A stretch of 64,000 nucleotides of DNA from Gemmatimonadota bacterium (lineage in GTDB: Bacteria > Gemmatimonadota > Gemmatimonadetes > Gemmatimonadales > Gemmatimonadaceae): positions 17,806 to 81,805 of the forward strand of contig JAQBPV010000442.1 of assembly GCA_028287345.1 (NCBI GenBank), written 5' to 3'. Each line of letters begins with the position of its first letter. The first letter of the stretch is position 1. The notes under the pieces are model-generated. The model saw only the letters and a program-made list of their open reading frames with translations, was not told the origin of the DNA and did not search any database. Positions 29,585-39,566 of the stretch are shown piece by piece. The translations under genes and the position numbers were made by a program.

Positions 29585-30829
29585 CTACTTCGACGCCTTT
29601 GGAAGCGAGAGCGTGAACGTCGACCATTGATCGACCTTGCTTTGGACGCGGAGTTCGCCATTCATCGCTTTCGCGAGGTCACTGCTGATGGCGAGACCAA
29701 GGCCGGTGCCTTCCTGCTTGCTGGTGAGCGAACGGCCCACTTGGACGAAGGGCTGGAAGATGGCGTCGATCGCTTCTTCGGGAATGCCGATTCCCGTGTC
29801 GTGTACGCTGAGCTCGTAGCAGTCACCCCGCTCCTCGCAGCGGATGGAGATGGCCCCGCCGGAGGCCGTGAACTTCACCGAGTTCGACATCAGGTTGATG
29901 AGTATCTGCTCGATCTTGGACCGGTCGCCGGCGACGATGGCGCCGTCGAAATCTCCCAGCTCCAAACGAAGGTTCTTCGCAATGGCCTGCGGCTCGATCA
30001 TCGGCACCACCGCGTCCACGACGTCCTGCAGTGCTACCGGGCCGACATCGACCGTCAATCGCCCGGCTTCGAGGCGGCTGAAGTTGAGGATGTCGTTGAT
30101 GATGGCGAGGAGATGCTGCTGGCTGTTGCGAATGCGCTCGAGGTACTGCGTCTGCTGTGGTGAGATGGTTCCGCCGATCCCGGTGAGGAGCAGGTCGGCG
30201 TAGCCGCCGATCGCGTTCAACGGTGTACGTAGCTCGTGGCTCATCGCGGCGAGAAACGACGCCTTGACCTGATTCGCCTCTTCTGCCTGGTCGACGCGGC
30301 GGGCCGCGGCGAGGGCCCGCAACTCAGCCGCGCGTCGTTCGGTGAGGTCGCGCGTGACCTTCGCAAAGCCGACGAGCCGCCCCGTGCCATCGCGGAGGGC
30401 CGTGATGACGATATTCGCCCAGAAGCGCGTGCCGTCCTTTCGCACGCGCCAGCCTTCGTCCTCGACACGCCCCTCACGCGACGCGACTTCGAGCTCCCAG
30501 GCTGGCTTCGTGTACTTCTCCTCTTCGGTATAGAAGACAGAGAAGTGCTTGCCGATGATCTCCTCCGGCAGGTAGCCCTTGAACCGCTGCGCGCCGCGGT
30601 TCCAGCTCAGAACGTGGCCGGTCGCGTCCAGCGCGAAGATCGCGTAGTCCTGTACGCTCTCGACCAGAAGTTTATAGAGGCCGTCGCCTTCGCTGAACGG
30701 AGCGCCACCCATCCGCGCACTCGCGAAGGTCGCCGCGTCGGTTACGGCGTGCTCCGACGTCCGCGTCGAGACTCGCTCGGACACGGCATTGGAGACATCA
30801 GGACTGGTGCGGGTGCTGCGGTCGGCCAT
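29585..30829 (-). CDS. PAS-domain sensor histidine kinase, no membrane segment
   Basis: 414 residues from the ATG at 30829 (MADRSTRT); the track start adds an unlikely 28 residues. A PAS domain spans about 52-170 (YAIFALDATGHVLSWNRGAQ, and PAC-like GWRVRKDGTRFWANIVITAL). The dimerisation H-box has His198 (AAMSHELRTPLNAIGG). ATPase boxes: N-box QILINLMSNSVKF, G1 VHDTGIGIPE, G2 GTGLGLAIS. No transmembrane segment is visible, so it is a cytoplasmic sensor. No response regulator is adjacent. Confidence 0.92.
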   Translation of the reverse strand: MADRSTRTSPDVSNAVSERVSTRTSEHAVTDAATFASARMGGAPFSEGDGLYKLLVESVQDYAIFALDATGHVLSWNRGAQRFKGYLPEEIIGKHFSVFYTEEEKYTKPAWELEVASREGRVEDEGWRVRKDGTRFWANIVITALRDGTGRLVGFAKVTRDLTERRAAELRALAAARRVDQAEEANQVKASFLAAMSHELRTPLNAIGGYADLLLTGIGGTISPQQTQYLERIRNSQQHLLAIINDILNFSRLEAGRLTVDVGPVALQDVVDAVVPMIEPQAIAKNLRLELGDFDGAIVAGDRSKIEQILINLMSNSVKFTASGGAISIRCEERGDCYELSVHDTGIGIPEEAIDAIFQPFVQVGRSLTSKQEGTGLGLAISSDLAKAMNGELRVQSKVDQWSTFTLSLPKASK

Positions 30830-30954
30830 GGCTGAGTGCGCTTCTTTTGGCGAAGGGTGGGGGTGAGGTATTGATAACGCACAGCGGAGGCCACGTGCGC
30901 GAGGAGCATGCAAATGCTATTCTGGTGGCCACCCACCGCCCAGGAGATGATCGC

Positions 30955-31479
30955 ATGGCCATGCTCATCGCGGCGAAGAACGCGAACCTCGAATCCTTCA
31001 AGCTCACCGCGCTGCAACAGGCTGCGGACGCGGCGGAAATCGCTGCACAGGCGATGGTTGACTATCCACCAGCGCTCACGCCGGTGACGGTCGCCCAATT
31101 CCTGCTCGAGTCGAACTGGGGGCGAAGCGGTATGGGCGACGCGAACAACTACTTCGGTATAAAGGCGCGCGCTGGCGAGCCGTTCGTAATGAAGGACACG
31201 ACCGAGTTCGTGAGCGGGAAACCGGTGAAGGTGCAACAGCCCTTCCGCCGCTACGAGTCGATGGCGGACTGCTTTGCCGATCATGCACGGCTGATCTGCA
31301 ACCGCATGAGCAACGGCAAGAAGATCTACGCCAAGGCACTCTCGAATCCGAACGATCCCGTCGCCTTCGCGAATGCGCTCACCGGCATATACGCGACGGA
31401 CCCGCAATACGGAAGCAAGCTTGTCGCGATCATGAAGGATCGCGGCCTGCTGGAGACGTTCGGCTTCACGATTTCGTAG
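30955..31479 (+). CDS. Glucosaminidase (GH73, FlgJ/Mannosyl-glycoprotein-type) domain protein
   Basis: 174 residues from the ATG at 30955 with GGAG 9 bases upstream. The catalytic Glu is in FLLESNWGRSGM, and NNYFGIKA and FRRYESMADCFADHARLI match GH73 glucosaminidases, which cut the peptidoglycan glycan strand. There is no signal peptide, which is odd for a wall enzyme; export by another route or a more distant start are options. Divergent from the PAS kinase gene. Confidence 0.83.
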   Translation: MAMLIAAKNANLESFKLTALQQAADAAEIAAQAMVDYPPALTPVTVAQFLLESNWGRSGMGDANNYFGIKARAGEPFVMKDTTEFVSGKPVKVQQPFRRYESMADCFADHARLICNRMSNGKKIYAKALSNPNDPVAFANALTGIYATDPQYGSKLVAIMKDRGLLETFGFTIS

Positions 31480-31511
31480 CGTTACTCTTTCGCGAGGCTC
31501 CGCCGCCTCGC

Positions 31512-32855
31512 CTAGATCACCGCCGCCAACGCGAGCGTCAAGAGCAAGGCAACGACAGAGATCAACGTCTCGGCCACTGTCCATGTCTTGAAAGTCTGCG
31601 TCACCGTCAGGCCGAAGTACTGCTGCACCAACCAGAAGCCCCCGTCGTTGACGTGCGAGAGCGTCAGCGATCCGGCACCCGTCGCAAGGACCATCAGCTC
31701 CGGCGACACCCCGGTACTCGCTGTCGCGAGCGGGGCCACGATTCCGCACGCCGTCGTCATCGCCACTGTCGCCGACCCCGTGGCGACACGGATCAGCGCC
31801 GCCACCAACCACCCCAGCACGAGGGGTGACATGTTCACGTTTTTCGAGACACCGATGACGGCGGACGCGATTCCACTGTCCATCAGGATGCGGCCGAAGC
31901 CAGCGCCCGCACCTACGACGAGTGTCACCAGTGCAATGGGCGCCACCGAGTCACTGGTGAACTTCAGGATGTCCTCGCGATTGAATCCGCAGGCGCGTCC
32001 CAGCGTGTAGAAGCTCAGCAGCAGTGAGAGAAGCAACGCGACCACCGGATTGCCAGCCAACCGAAGCGCGTCATTCCCGAACGTCCCCGCCGGCGCGAGT
32101 TGGTCGGCCCAGTTCCCGACGAGGATCAAGACCACGGGAAGAAGAATCGTGAAGAGCGTGATCCCGAATCCGGGAAGCGCTTGCCGACGCGGTGCGTCGG
32201 TGAGCGCGTTCATCAACGCCGTGTTCGGCGTAGGAATCACATAGCGCGACACGAGCTTCGCGAAGATGGGTCCCGAGAGCGCCGCCGTCGGGATGCCCAC
32301 CGCCAGGCCGTAGAGCATCGTACGCCCGATATCCGCGTTGTACGCTGTCACGGCGAACAGCGCCGCCGGATGCGGTGGGAAGAGCCCGTGCACCACACTC
32401 AGTCCCGCAGCCATCGGAATTCCAACGAGCACCATCGACGCGCCCGTGCGTTTCGCGATGGTGAACGCGATGGGCACGAGCAACACGAAGCCGACGTCCC
32501 AGAAGACTGGAAGCCCGACGATGAACGCGACGCAGCCCATGGCCCAGTGGACGTTGCGCGGCCCGAACAGGCGAATCATCGTCTGTGCGATGGTATCCGC
32601 GCCGCCCGACTCCGCGAGCATCTTGCCGAGCATCGCGCCGAGCGCGATGACCATCGCCACGTGTCCGAGTGCGTTGCCGACACCGGTCTCGAACGACTTC
32701 ACGATGGTGTTCATCGGCATGCCGACGGCGATGCCGAGCGTGAGTGAGACGATGACGAGCGTGACGAACGGATTGAGCCTGAACTTCGCGATCAGGATGA
32801 CGAGCAGGACGATCGCCGCCGCGGCGTAGATCAGGAGAAGATTGCCTTGAATCAT
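31512..32855 (-). CDS. GntP-family gluconate-type H+ symporter
   Basis: 447 residues with about twelve hydrophobic segments. Family motifs are clear: MLGKMLAESGGADTIAQTM, GLPVFWDVGFVLLVPIAF, GLFPPHPAALF. GntP proteins import gluconate or related sugar acids, and some members carry D-serine or other small acids. It diverges over a 71-base gap from a D-aminoacylase gene, hinting at coupled handling of D-amino acid derivatives; the cargo cannot be read from sequence. Confidence 0.9.
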   Translation of the reverse strand: MIQGNLLLIYAAAAIVLLVILIAKFRLNPFVTLVIVSLTLGIAVGMPMNTIVKSFETGVGNALGHVAMVIALGAMLGKMLAESGGADTIAQTMIRLFGPRNVHWAMGCVAFIVGLPVFWDVGFVLLVPIAFTIAKRTGASMVLVGIPMAAGLSVVHGLFPPHPAALFAVTAYNADIGRTMLYGLAVGIPTAALSGPIFAKLVSRYVIPTPNTALMNALTDAPRRQALPGFGITLFTILLPVVLILVGNWADQLAPAGTFGNDALRLAGNPVVALLLSLLLSFYTLGRACGFNREDILKFTSDSVAPIALVTLVVGAGAGFGRILMDSGIASAVIGVSKNVNMSPLVLGWLVAALIRVATGSATVAMTTACGIVAPLATASTGVSPELMVLATGAGSLTLSHVNDGGFWLVQQYFGLTVTQTFKTWTVAETLISVVALLLTLALAAVI

Positions 32856-32926
32856 GGGCGCAACTCTGCACCAAAGCCGGGCGCATGGATAGACCTCGCC
32901 CTTCCGCGCCGCTACGTTGGACCGCC

Positions 32927-34372
32927 ATGAATCGGTGCGACACGCTCATCGCCAACGCGCAGGTGGTCGACGGAACGGGGGAACCGGCGCGGCGCGCCGA
33001 CGTTGCCGTCCGCGACGGCCGGATCGTCGCGATCGGGAGTCTGCGAGACTGGACGTCAGCCGAAGTCGTCGACGCAGGGGACAAGGTGTTGAGCGCCGGA
33101 TTCATCGACGTCCACACACACGATGACATCTCCGTCATTCGCACTCCGGAGATGTGGCCCAAGCTGTCGCAGGGTGTCACCACGGTGATCGTCGGCAACT
33201 GCGGTATCAGCGCGGCACCTGTGCGGCTGCGCGGCGAGGTGCCCGATCCCATGAACCTGCTCGGACGCAGGGAGGATTTCAGCTATCCGACATTTGCGGC
33301 CTACCGCGACGCAGTCGAACGTGCATCGCCAGCCGTGAACGTCGCGGCCCTCGTGGGACACACGGCGCTCAGAAGCAATCACATGAATAGCTTCGATCGT
33401 GCGGCGACATCACGTGAGATCGAGGCGATGCGCGCAGAATTGTCCGAGTCGTTGGCGGCGGGCGCGCTGGGCCTGAGCACCGGGCTCGCCTACGCCAACG
33501 CGTTCTCCGCCCCGACCGAGGAGGTCGTGGCCCTCGCCGAGCCACTGCATTCGGCAGGCGCGCTGTACGCAACTCACATGCGGACCGAGCACGTCGCAAT
33601 TCGCTCGGCCATCGACGAAGCCGTGCGCGTAGGACACGAGGCCCGTGTGCCCGTGGCGATCTCGCACCTCAAGTGCGCGGGCCGCGAGAACTGGGGGCGC
33701 AGTGCGGAGGTGCTCGCCGCGCTCGACGACGCGCGCGCGTCGTCGGCAATCGGGTGGGATTGCTATCCGTACTCGGCCAGCTCATCTACGCTCGATCTCG
33801 GCCAGGTGAACGAGAGCATCGAGATCATCATCACGTGGTCGGACCCGCATCCAGAAGTCGCAGGCAGTTCGCTCGCTGCAATCGCCAGGGAATGGAACGC
33901 GACGCTCATCGACACCGCTCGGCGGCTGCAGCCCGCCGGCGCGATCTACCACTCGATGTCCGAGCAGGACATGACGCGCATTCTGCGACATCCCACCACG
34001 GTGATCGGTTCGGACGGACTGCCGAACGATCCGCGTCCGCATCCTCGGCTCTGGGGTGCGTTTCCGCGTGTATTGGGACGCTATTGCCGCGATGAGAAGT
34101 TGTTTCCACTCACCGAAGCGGTGCACAAGATGACGGGGTTGTCGGCGCGGCGCTTCGGCCTTGTCGAGCGCGGCGAGATCCGCGAAGGGTTCTGGGCGGA
34201 TCTCGTGTTGTTCGACGCTGCGACGATTCGCGACGTTGCAACGTACGCCGACCCGATGCGCGCGGCAGAGGGCATCGCGGCCGTCTGGGTCAACGGCGTA
34301 TGTGCGAGTCGCGATCAGGTGCCGACGGGGGATCGTGCGGGTCGGTTCCTGCCGCGGCGACACGTTGGCTAG
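32927..34372 (+). CDS. N-acyl-D-amino-acid deacylase (D-aminoacylase)
   Basis: 481 residues from the ATG at 32927 (MNRCDTLI), preferred over the track start because the amidohydrolase domain begins at once. Metal-binding H63xH65 (FIDVHTHDD), Cys in VGNCGISAAP, His in YATHMRTEH and VAISHLKCAG, and the catalytic Asp in VIGSDGLPND all fit the family. It hydrolyses N-acyl-D-amino acids to D-amino acids, possibly from peptidoglycan or racemised peptides. Its stop overlaps a truncated phosphoribosyltransferase reading frame. Confidence 0.92.
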   Translation: MNRCDTLIANAQVVDGTGEPARRADVAVRDGRIVAIGSLRDWTSAEVVDAGDKVLSAGFIDVHTHDDISVIRTPEMWPKLSQGVTTVIVGNCGISAAPVRLRGEVPDPMNLLGRREDFSYPTFAAYRDAVERASPAVNVAALVGHTALRSNHMNSFDRAATSREIEAMRAELSESLAAGALGLSTGLAYANAFSAPTEEVVALAEPLHSAGALYATHMRTEHVAIRSAIDEAVRVGHEARVPVAISHLKCAGRENWGRSAEVLAALDDARASSAIGWDCYPYSASSSTLDLGQVNESIEIIITWSDPHPEVAGSSLAAIAREWNATLIDTARRLQPAGAIYHSMSEQDMTRILRHPTTVIGSDGLPNDPRPHPRLWGAFPRVLGRYCRDEKLFPLTEAVHKMTGLSARRFGLVERGEIREGFWADLVLFDAATIRDVATYADPMRAAEGIAAVWVNGVCASRDQVPTGDRAGRFLPRRHVG

Positions 34373-34478
34373 GTTCGCCGATCTGCGCGCCGGGCGCCGC
34401 GCGCTGGCCGAGTCGTTGGCGCACTACCGCGGCGATGCGAGTGCGTTGGTGTTGGGCGTCGCGCTGCACTACAACTAG
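34365..34478 (+). pseudogene. Remnant of a phosphoribosyltransferase gene
   Basis: A TTG-started frame of 37 residues overlaps the D-aminoacylase stop and reads RFADLRAGRRALAESLAHYR then ALVLG before ending VALHYN. The start of many stand-alone phosphoribosyltransferases is (R)F.DR..AGR.LAE.L..YRG...VLVLGLPRGG. The match stops exactly at the first beta-strand, so the gene is truncated to its N-terminal 5th or less. A hairpin follows at once, possibly left by the deletion. It is too short for any enzyme. Confidence 0.55.
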
Positions 34479-34520
34479 TCTCGGTGACACGCCAAGGCAA
34501 ATGGGCACGCCACCGAGACT
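34477..34520. terminator. Hairpin between convergent genes
   Basis: Perfect 10-base arms AGTCTCGGTG and CACCGAGACT enclose a 24-base loop between the deacylase/remnant (+) and the TolC gene (-). It could stop transcription from both sides. No clear U-tract follows, so it may depend on other factors. Confidence 0.5.
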
Positions 34521-34544
34521 CGAGCTAGGCGCTGGAGCGGGCAA

Positions 34545-35927
34545 TCAGCCACCAAGTATCGCCATTCCCGCTTGCAGGTCGCCGGCGTAGTACGACATGG
34601 CCGCGCGCTGGAACGCGACTGTGTATCGCGCGGTGACGACGGCGCTGGCCGCCTGCAGCTGTGCGGCACGGGCCTGCGTGAGCTCGAGCAACGTCGACGA
34701 TCCGAGCTCGTAGCGCTTCTGCGTCGTCGTCACAGCGAGATCGGCCGCCTTCTGCTGCGCCTGCGTGGCGACGAGTTGCTGGCGCGCCGTCTCGTAATCG
34801 AGATACGCACGTCGCACCTCGAGGCCGACAGCCTGTCGCTGATTCTCCAGCGCGAGGCGAGCGTTGTCCTCCTGGAGACGGGCCTGCTGCGTCGCGATGC
34901 TTGTGGCGCCGCGATCGAACAGCGGGAACGACACACCGATGCCGACGGAGCCGCCGCGACGCTGGTTGAGCTGATCGACCAGTCCGAGGTCGGTGGCGGA
35001 GCTGAACGCCGTGTTGTAGCCGACGCTGAGCGAGACGGTCGGCAGTTTCGCGCCGGACGCACCCTTCACCGTCTGCGCTGACGCACTGACCCGCGACTGT
35101 TCGGCCGCAAGGTCGCTGCGTCGTGCAAAGGCGCGCTCGAGCAGGCTGTCGAGGTGGATGGTTGTTGTCGTCGGATCCGTTGCGACGGCCGGCGTCGCGA
35201 ATTGATAGTTGCTGCGTGGATCGAGTTGCAGCGTCTGCATGAGTCCGATCTTTCCGAGCTCCACATCACGCTGCGCCGCCACCACGGTGGACCGTGCGCT
35301 CGCCGTCGCGGCCTGCTGCTGATAGAGGTCGCTGATTGCACGCGTGCCAGCCTGGACGAACTTGTTGATCTGCGCCTCCTGCGCCTCGAGCGCAACGAGG
35401 TTCTCGCGTTGGATGCGCAACTGCTCCTGCGCCTTCACGAGCGTGAGAAAGTCGGACGCCACGGTGAACACCGTCGTCTGCCGGGCGCGCGCGAGCTCAT
35501 TCGAACTTGCCGTCTGGTCGAGTTGCGCCGCGCGGAGGGCGGTGACGTTTCGCATTCCGTCGAACAGCGTCACCGACGACGACACGCCCGTGTTCAGCGT
35601 GGACGTCGTCTGCGTGACGATGGTGCCTTCGGACTGGTTGAAGGTGCGACCGAGCGTCTGCGCCGTGTTCGTCGACAGCGAGAGCGTCGGCAGGAATGCC
35701 TGCTTTCGCGATGATACGACGGTTGCACTGAGCGTCGACGCGTTCTCCGACTGTCTGAGCACCGCGTTCTGTCGCAGTGCGATGCTCATCGCTTCGTCGA
35801 AGGTGATGGTGTCGGACGTCGGCGAGGTCGCCGCGACCTGGGCCTCTGCACTGGACGACAGGAGACCGATGCTTCCGAGCGTCGCGATACCGATCGCGAC
35901 GATGCGCGAATATTTGAAGAACTTCAT
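34545..35927 (-). CDS. TolC-family outer membrane efflux channel
   Basis: 460 residues, signal peptide ending about SSAEAQ. Two TolC-type halves: TFDEAMSIALRQNAVLRQSENA at the start and DLAAEQSRVSASAQ later, with long helices rich in Q, A, T and R and a closing QLQAASAVVTARYTV region. It would form the trimeric outer-membrane exit duct. It is last in the adaptor-ATPase-permease-TolC operon, 31 bases after the permease, so the whole pump is encoded together. Confidence 0.92.
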   Translation of the reverse strand: MKFFKYSRIVAIGIATLGSIGLLSSSAEAQVAATSPTSDTITFDEAMSIALRQNAVLRQSENASTLSATVVSSRKQAFLPTLSLSTNTAQTLGRTFNQSEGTIVTQTTSTLNTGVSSSVTLFDGMRNVTALRAAQLDQTASSNELARARQTTVFTVASDFLTLVKAQEQLRIQRENLVALEAQEAQINKFVQAGTRAISDLYQQQAATASARSTVVAAQRDVELGKIGLMQTLQLDPRSNYQFATPAVATDPTTTTIHLDSLLERAFARRSDLAAEQSRVSASAQTVKGASGAKLPTVSLSVGYNTAFSSATDLGLVDQLNQRRGGSVGIGVSFPLFDRGATSIATQQARLQEDNARLALENQRQAVGLEVRRAYLDYETARQQLVATQAQQKAADLAVTTTQKRYELGSSTLLELTQARAAQLQAASAVVTARYTVAFQRAAMSYYAGDLQAGMAILGG

Positions 35928-35958
35928 GGTGGGTGACCTCTATGGTGACGGCAGCGCG

Positions 35959-37176
35959 TTACTCGAAGCGCAGCGCTTGAATGGGATCGAGCGACGCGGC
36001 CTTGCGCGCCGGGTAGTAGCCGAAGAAGATGCCAACCGCCGCCGAGAATCCGACCGCGAGCAACACGGCCGACGCCGGTGTGGTGACGCGCCAGCCGGTG
36101 AAGTGGCCGACGAGTGCTGCTCCGCCGGTTCCCGCGGCGAGCCCCACGATGCCGCCGAGCAGGCACATCACGATGCTCTCGACGAGGAACTGCGTGAGCA
36201 CGTCGCCGCCGCGCGCGCCGATGGCCATGCGGATACCGATCTCACGCGTCCGCTCCGTCACCGACACGAGCATGATGTTCATGATGCCGATGCCGCCGAC
36301 GATGAGCGACACCGAGGCGATCGCGGCCAGCAGGGACGTCATCACGGAGCTGGTGCTCGTTGCCGCCTGCGCGATGGTGGTCTGATCGCGGACGGTGAAG
36401 TCATCGGGTCCGCCGGGATTGATGCCGTGCGCATCGCGCATGATGTCGCGAATTTCGTTCTGCGCTTCGGCAAGCACCTTCGGATCCGACGCGCTAGCGA
36501 GGATCTGCCCGAGGAAGCTGAAACCGTTCAGCCGCGACTGCGCCGTGGTGTATGGCACGAGCACGACGTCGTCCTGGTCCGAGCCGTTGGCCGTCTGGCC
36601 CTTGCTCGCCAGTACGCCCACCACGGTGAACGGCGAGCGGCCAAGCCGAATCTCGCTGCCCACGGGATCGATGTCGGGAAACAGGTTCTTCGCCACCGTG
36701 GCGCCGAGGACGACGACTGTCCGCTTGGAACGCACGTCGTCGTCGCTGAACAGCGAGCCGCTCGTCACGCCCCAGTTGCGAATCGTCAGGTAGTCCGTCG
36801 CCACGCCATTCACTTCAGCGCGCCAGTTCTTCCCTGCACCGACGATCTGCGTGCGTGTCACGATCACCGGCGACACGGCAGCGAGCATCGTCGCCTGGCT
36901 CTTGATCTTGTCCACGTCCGCGACGGTCAGGCGGTTGAACGACTGCGCACCCTGGCTCGCGCCGCCCGCGTTCGTCGTACCGGCGGTGATGACGATGAGG
37001 TTGGTGCCGAGGTTTTCGATCTGCTGCTTGATCTGCGACTGCGCGCCATTGCCGATGGCGACCATCACGATCACCGCACCCACGCCGATCACGATGCCGA
37101 GCATCGTGAGCAACGTGCGCATCTTGTTCTTCAGGATGCTCTGCAGCGACATCTTGAGCAGGATTCTGTTCTTCAT
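35959..37176 (-). CDS. MacB-type ABC transporter permease
   Basis: 405 residues. An N-terminal membrane helix after [22 protein letters not shown], a large periplasmic MacB domain (about 45-270), then three C-terminal helices ([70 protein letters not shown]). The [14 protein letters not shown] motif is typical. MacB works as a mechanotransmission pump with MacA and TolC, exporting macrolides, peptides or lipids. Here the ATPase is a separate gene overlapping by 4 bases. Confidence 0.93.
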   Translation of the reverse strand: MKNRILLKMSLQSILKNKMRTLLTMLGIVIGVGAVIVMVAIGNGAQSQIKQQIENLGTNLIVITAGTTNAGGASQGAQSFNRLTVADVDKIKSQATMLAAVSPVIVTRTQIVGAGKNWRAEVNGVATDYLTIRNWGVTSGSLFSDDDVRSKRTVVVLGATVAKNLFPDIDPVGSEIRLGRSPFTVVGVLASKGQTANGSDQDDVVLVPYTTAQSRLNGFSFLGQILASASDPKVLAEAQNEIRDIMRDAHGINPGGPDDFTVRDQTTIAQAATSTSSVMTSLLAAIASVSLIVGGIGIMNIMLVSVTERTREIGIRMAIGARGGDVLTQFLVESIVMCLLGGIVGLAAGTGGAALVGHFTGWRVTTPASAVLLAVGFSAAVGIFFGYYPARKAASLDPIQALRFE

Positions 37177-37958
37177 GCTGCCTCCTCCACCACATCGAAC
37201 GGATCGCTCTCGATGTTGGTGAGATCGTCGGCGGCAATGCGCCGTCCAACGACAGGGTGGTCGCGAATGATGTGGCCATCGCGGACTTCCACGATGCGCT
37301 TCGCGTACTGCGCGATGTCCGGCTCGTGCGTGACGATAAGGATGGTGATGCCCTGATCGTTGAGCTCCTGAAACAGGGCCATCACTTCGATCGATGTGCG
37401 CGAGTCGAGATTGCCCGTGGGCTCGTCGGCGAGCAGCAGCGTCGGCTGCGTCACCATGGCCCGCGCAATCGCGACGCGCTGCTGCTGTCCACCCGAAAGC
37501 TCGCCCGACTGGTGATCGAGCCGGTCGCCGAGGCCGACCTTCGCCAGCGCCTCTTCGGCGCGACGCCGAGAGTCGGTGCCGCTCGTGCCGCGGCGATAGA
37601 GCAGCGGCAGCTCGACGTTGTCCACCGCACTCGTGCGCGGCAGCAGGTTGAAACCCTGGAAGATGAAGCCGAGCTTCTCGTTGCGGAGATCGGCGAGATC
37701 GTTCTTGCTCAAACCGTTCACCTGCTTGCCGTCGAGCGTGTAGTTGCCCGCCGTCGGGATGTCGAGGCAGCCGAGGATGTTCATCAGTGTGGACTTACCC
37801 GATCCCGAGGTGCCCATGACGGCGAGCATCTCTCCGCGCTCGACGCTCAGGTCGACGCCGCGCAGCGCGAACACTTCGTTCGTCCCCATGCGGTAGACCT
37901 TCTTGACGCCGGCGAGGCGAATGACTGGAGAGCTCATGGTATGATTGGATTTGGTCAT
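37173..37958 (-). CDS. MacB/LolD-type ABC transporter ATPase
   Basis: 261 residues from the ATG at 37958, preceded by GGAGA; an alternative start is 7 codons in. Walker [11 protein letters not shown]-loop FIFQGFNLL, signature [14 protein letters not shown], Walker [14 protein letters not shown]-loop VTHEPDIA. It energises the adjacent MacB-like permease. The C-terminal 30 residues extend past the ATPase core and are acidic ([12 protein letters not shown]). Confidence 0.95.
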   Translation of the reverse strand: MTKSNHTMSSPVIRLAGVKKVYRMGTNEVFALRGVDLSVERGEMLAVMGTSGSGKSTLMNILGCLDIPTAGNYTLDGKQVNGLSKNDLADLRNEKLGFIFQGFNLLPRTSAVDNVELPLLYRRGTSGTDSRRRAEEALAKVGLGDRLDHQSGELSGGQQQRVAIARAMVTQPTLLLADEPTGNLDSRTSIEVMALFQELNDQGITILIVTHEPDIAQYAKRIVEVRDGHIIRDHPVVGRRIAADDLTNIESDPFDVVEEAA

Positions 37959-37972
37959 GTCATCGTCTCCGA

Positions 37973-39235
37973 TCAGAAGGGACCCGGAGGACCACCGCGA
38001 CCACCCGTGGTGGCCGGCTGCAGCGGATTCTTGGTCGCCGCGGTTGCGCCAGGCGCAGCGGCGCCCGCCTGCTGCGTTCCGAGCACGATCGCCGCGCCCG
38101 CGTTGAGATCCTTGCTGTCGATCTGGGTGCGCGAGCCGTCGGTGAGTCCGGTCCGGACGGTGTGCTTCTGCAATACGCCGTTGGCGTCGACGGTCCAGAT
38201 GCTTCCGCGTGTTGCGCCTGCACCTGCGGGGCGCGTTCCGGCGGGACGTGCGCCAGCAGGACGTCCGGCGCCAGTTGGGCGCGCCTTCGCGGCCGCACTA
38301 TCAACCGGTACCGCGCCGGCCGGTGGCGTAAAGCGCAACGCCGTGGTGGGAACGGTGAGCACGCTGTCAGCGCTGCCGGTGACGAACTTCGCTGTCGCCG
38401 TCATGCCAGGGAGCAGCTTGCCATCCTGATTCTGCACCGAGATGATCGCCGTGTAGCTCACGACGTTGTTGACCGTCGTGGAGTTGAGGCGCACCTGCTT
38501 CACCTTGCCCGTGAACTGGCGATCCTTATATGACTGCACCGAGAACGAGACGTCCTGATCAGGCGTGATGAGCCCGATGTCGCTCTCGTCCACGTTCGCG
38601 AGGATCTGCATCTGCGAGAGGTCGTTGGCGATGACGAACAGCTTCGGCGCCGAGAGACTCGCGGCGACGGTCTGCCCCACGTCCATCGCGCGCTCGACAA
38701 CGACACCGTCGATGGGCGAGTAGATGTTCGTATACGAGAGATTCTGCCGCGCCTTCTGCAGGCTGATGTCGGCCGACGTGTAGTTCGCCTTCGCGATAGC
38801 GTACGTCGACACCGAGGCGTTGAACTCGACGTCGGTGACGATCTTTTGGTCGTGCAGCGTCTTGTTGCGCTCGTACTCGAGCTTGGCCTGCGTCAACGGA
38901 GCCTGTGCGCGCGCGACACCGGCCTGTGCATCCTGCACGGCCTGCTGCTGCAGCGTGGGGTCGATGCGCGCGATGAGCTGGCCCTTCTTGACATGGTCGT
39001 TGAAGTCGACGTTGATCGCCGAGATCTGCCCGGAGACCTGCGTGCCGACTTCGACGGTGCGCACGGCGCCGAGAGTACCGGTGGCCGACACGGTCGCGCG
39101 AATGTTGCCGCGCTCGACGCTACCAAGGCGGTATTGCGGTGTACTGCTGGCGTCGGCCCGCTGGTGCACCCACAGCGCCGCGCCGAGTGAAGTCGCCGTG
39201 AGTACGGCGGCGATGATGCGTGTCTTGTTGGTCAT
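37973..39235 (-). CDS. MacA-like periplasmic adaptor (HlyD/RND family)
   Basis: 420 residues: one N-terminal membrane anchor (IIAAVLTATSLGAALWV), biotinyl-lipoyl halves (VSATGTLGAVRTVEVGTQVSGQIS and YSPIDGVVVERAMDVGQTV), a coiled-coil hairpin between them, and a beta-barrel domain. The C-terminus has an unusual Ala/Gly/Pro/Thr-rich insertion with repeated PAGARPAGTRPAGAG. GAGGACATC precedes the ATG. It links the inner-membrane pump to TolC. First gene of the four-gene efflux operon; its promoter lies next to repeat family A copy 2. Confidence 0.92.
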   Translation of the reverse strand: MTNKTRIIAAVLTATSLGAALWVHQRADASSTPQYRLGSVERGNIRATVSATGTLGAVRTVEVGTQVSGQISAINVDFNDHVKKGQLIARIDPTLQQQAVQDAQAGVARAQAPLTQAKLEYERNKTLHDQKIVTDVEFNASVSTYAIAKANYTSADISLQKARQNLSYTNIYSPIDGVVVERAMDVGQTVAASLSAPKLFVIANDLSQMQILANVDESDIGLITPDQDVSFSVQSYKDRQFTGKVKQVRLNSTTVNNVVSYTAIISVQNQDGKLLPGMTATAKFVTGSADSVLTVPTTALRFTPPAGAVPVDSAAAKARPTGAGRPAGARPAGTRPAGAGATRGSIWTVDANGVLQKHTVRTGLTDGSRTQIDSKDLNAGAAIVLGTQQAGAAAPGATAATKNPLQPATTGGRGGPPGPF

Positions 39236-39368
39236 GATGTCCTCGAAGGCGGGCAGTGGGTAAGCGTGTTTCGCTCATGCACGATACCCGCATCGATTGT
39301 CGCTGTGGTGCGCCCTGTTCCGAGACGCCGTTGCATGTCATGAACGGCGTTCTGTGTGGCATGAGCGG

Positions 39369-39566
39369 AACTGCCACAGCTCACACGGATGAACAGACGC
39401 GGATGACTGCCGGATTTTCACGGATCAAACAGCACCTTCCTTGTTTCGTAGTATCCGTGAACATCCAGGTGCTTTCCGTGTCGGTTATCCGTGTAGGCAG
39501 TTGTGTTTTGCAGTATCCGTGAAAATCCGGCAGTACTCCGTGTCGGTTATCCGCGTCAGGCAGTTG
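39369..39566. repeat. CGGA-phased palindromic repeat, family A copy 2
   Basis: Left arm 39369-39425 (ACGCGGATGACTGCCGGATT core) faces two tandem right arms, 39453-39504 and 39514-39566, each starting ATCCGTGAA(A/C)ATCC and ending GGCAGTTGTG. The right arm is thus duplicated with a 61-base period, and the spacer to the first is only 27 bases. It fills the divergent gap between the efflux operon and the LytS/LytTR pair. Bases 39236-39368 and 39567-39676 hold no other clear feature. Confidence 0.8.
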
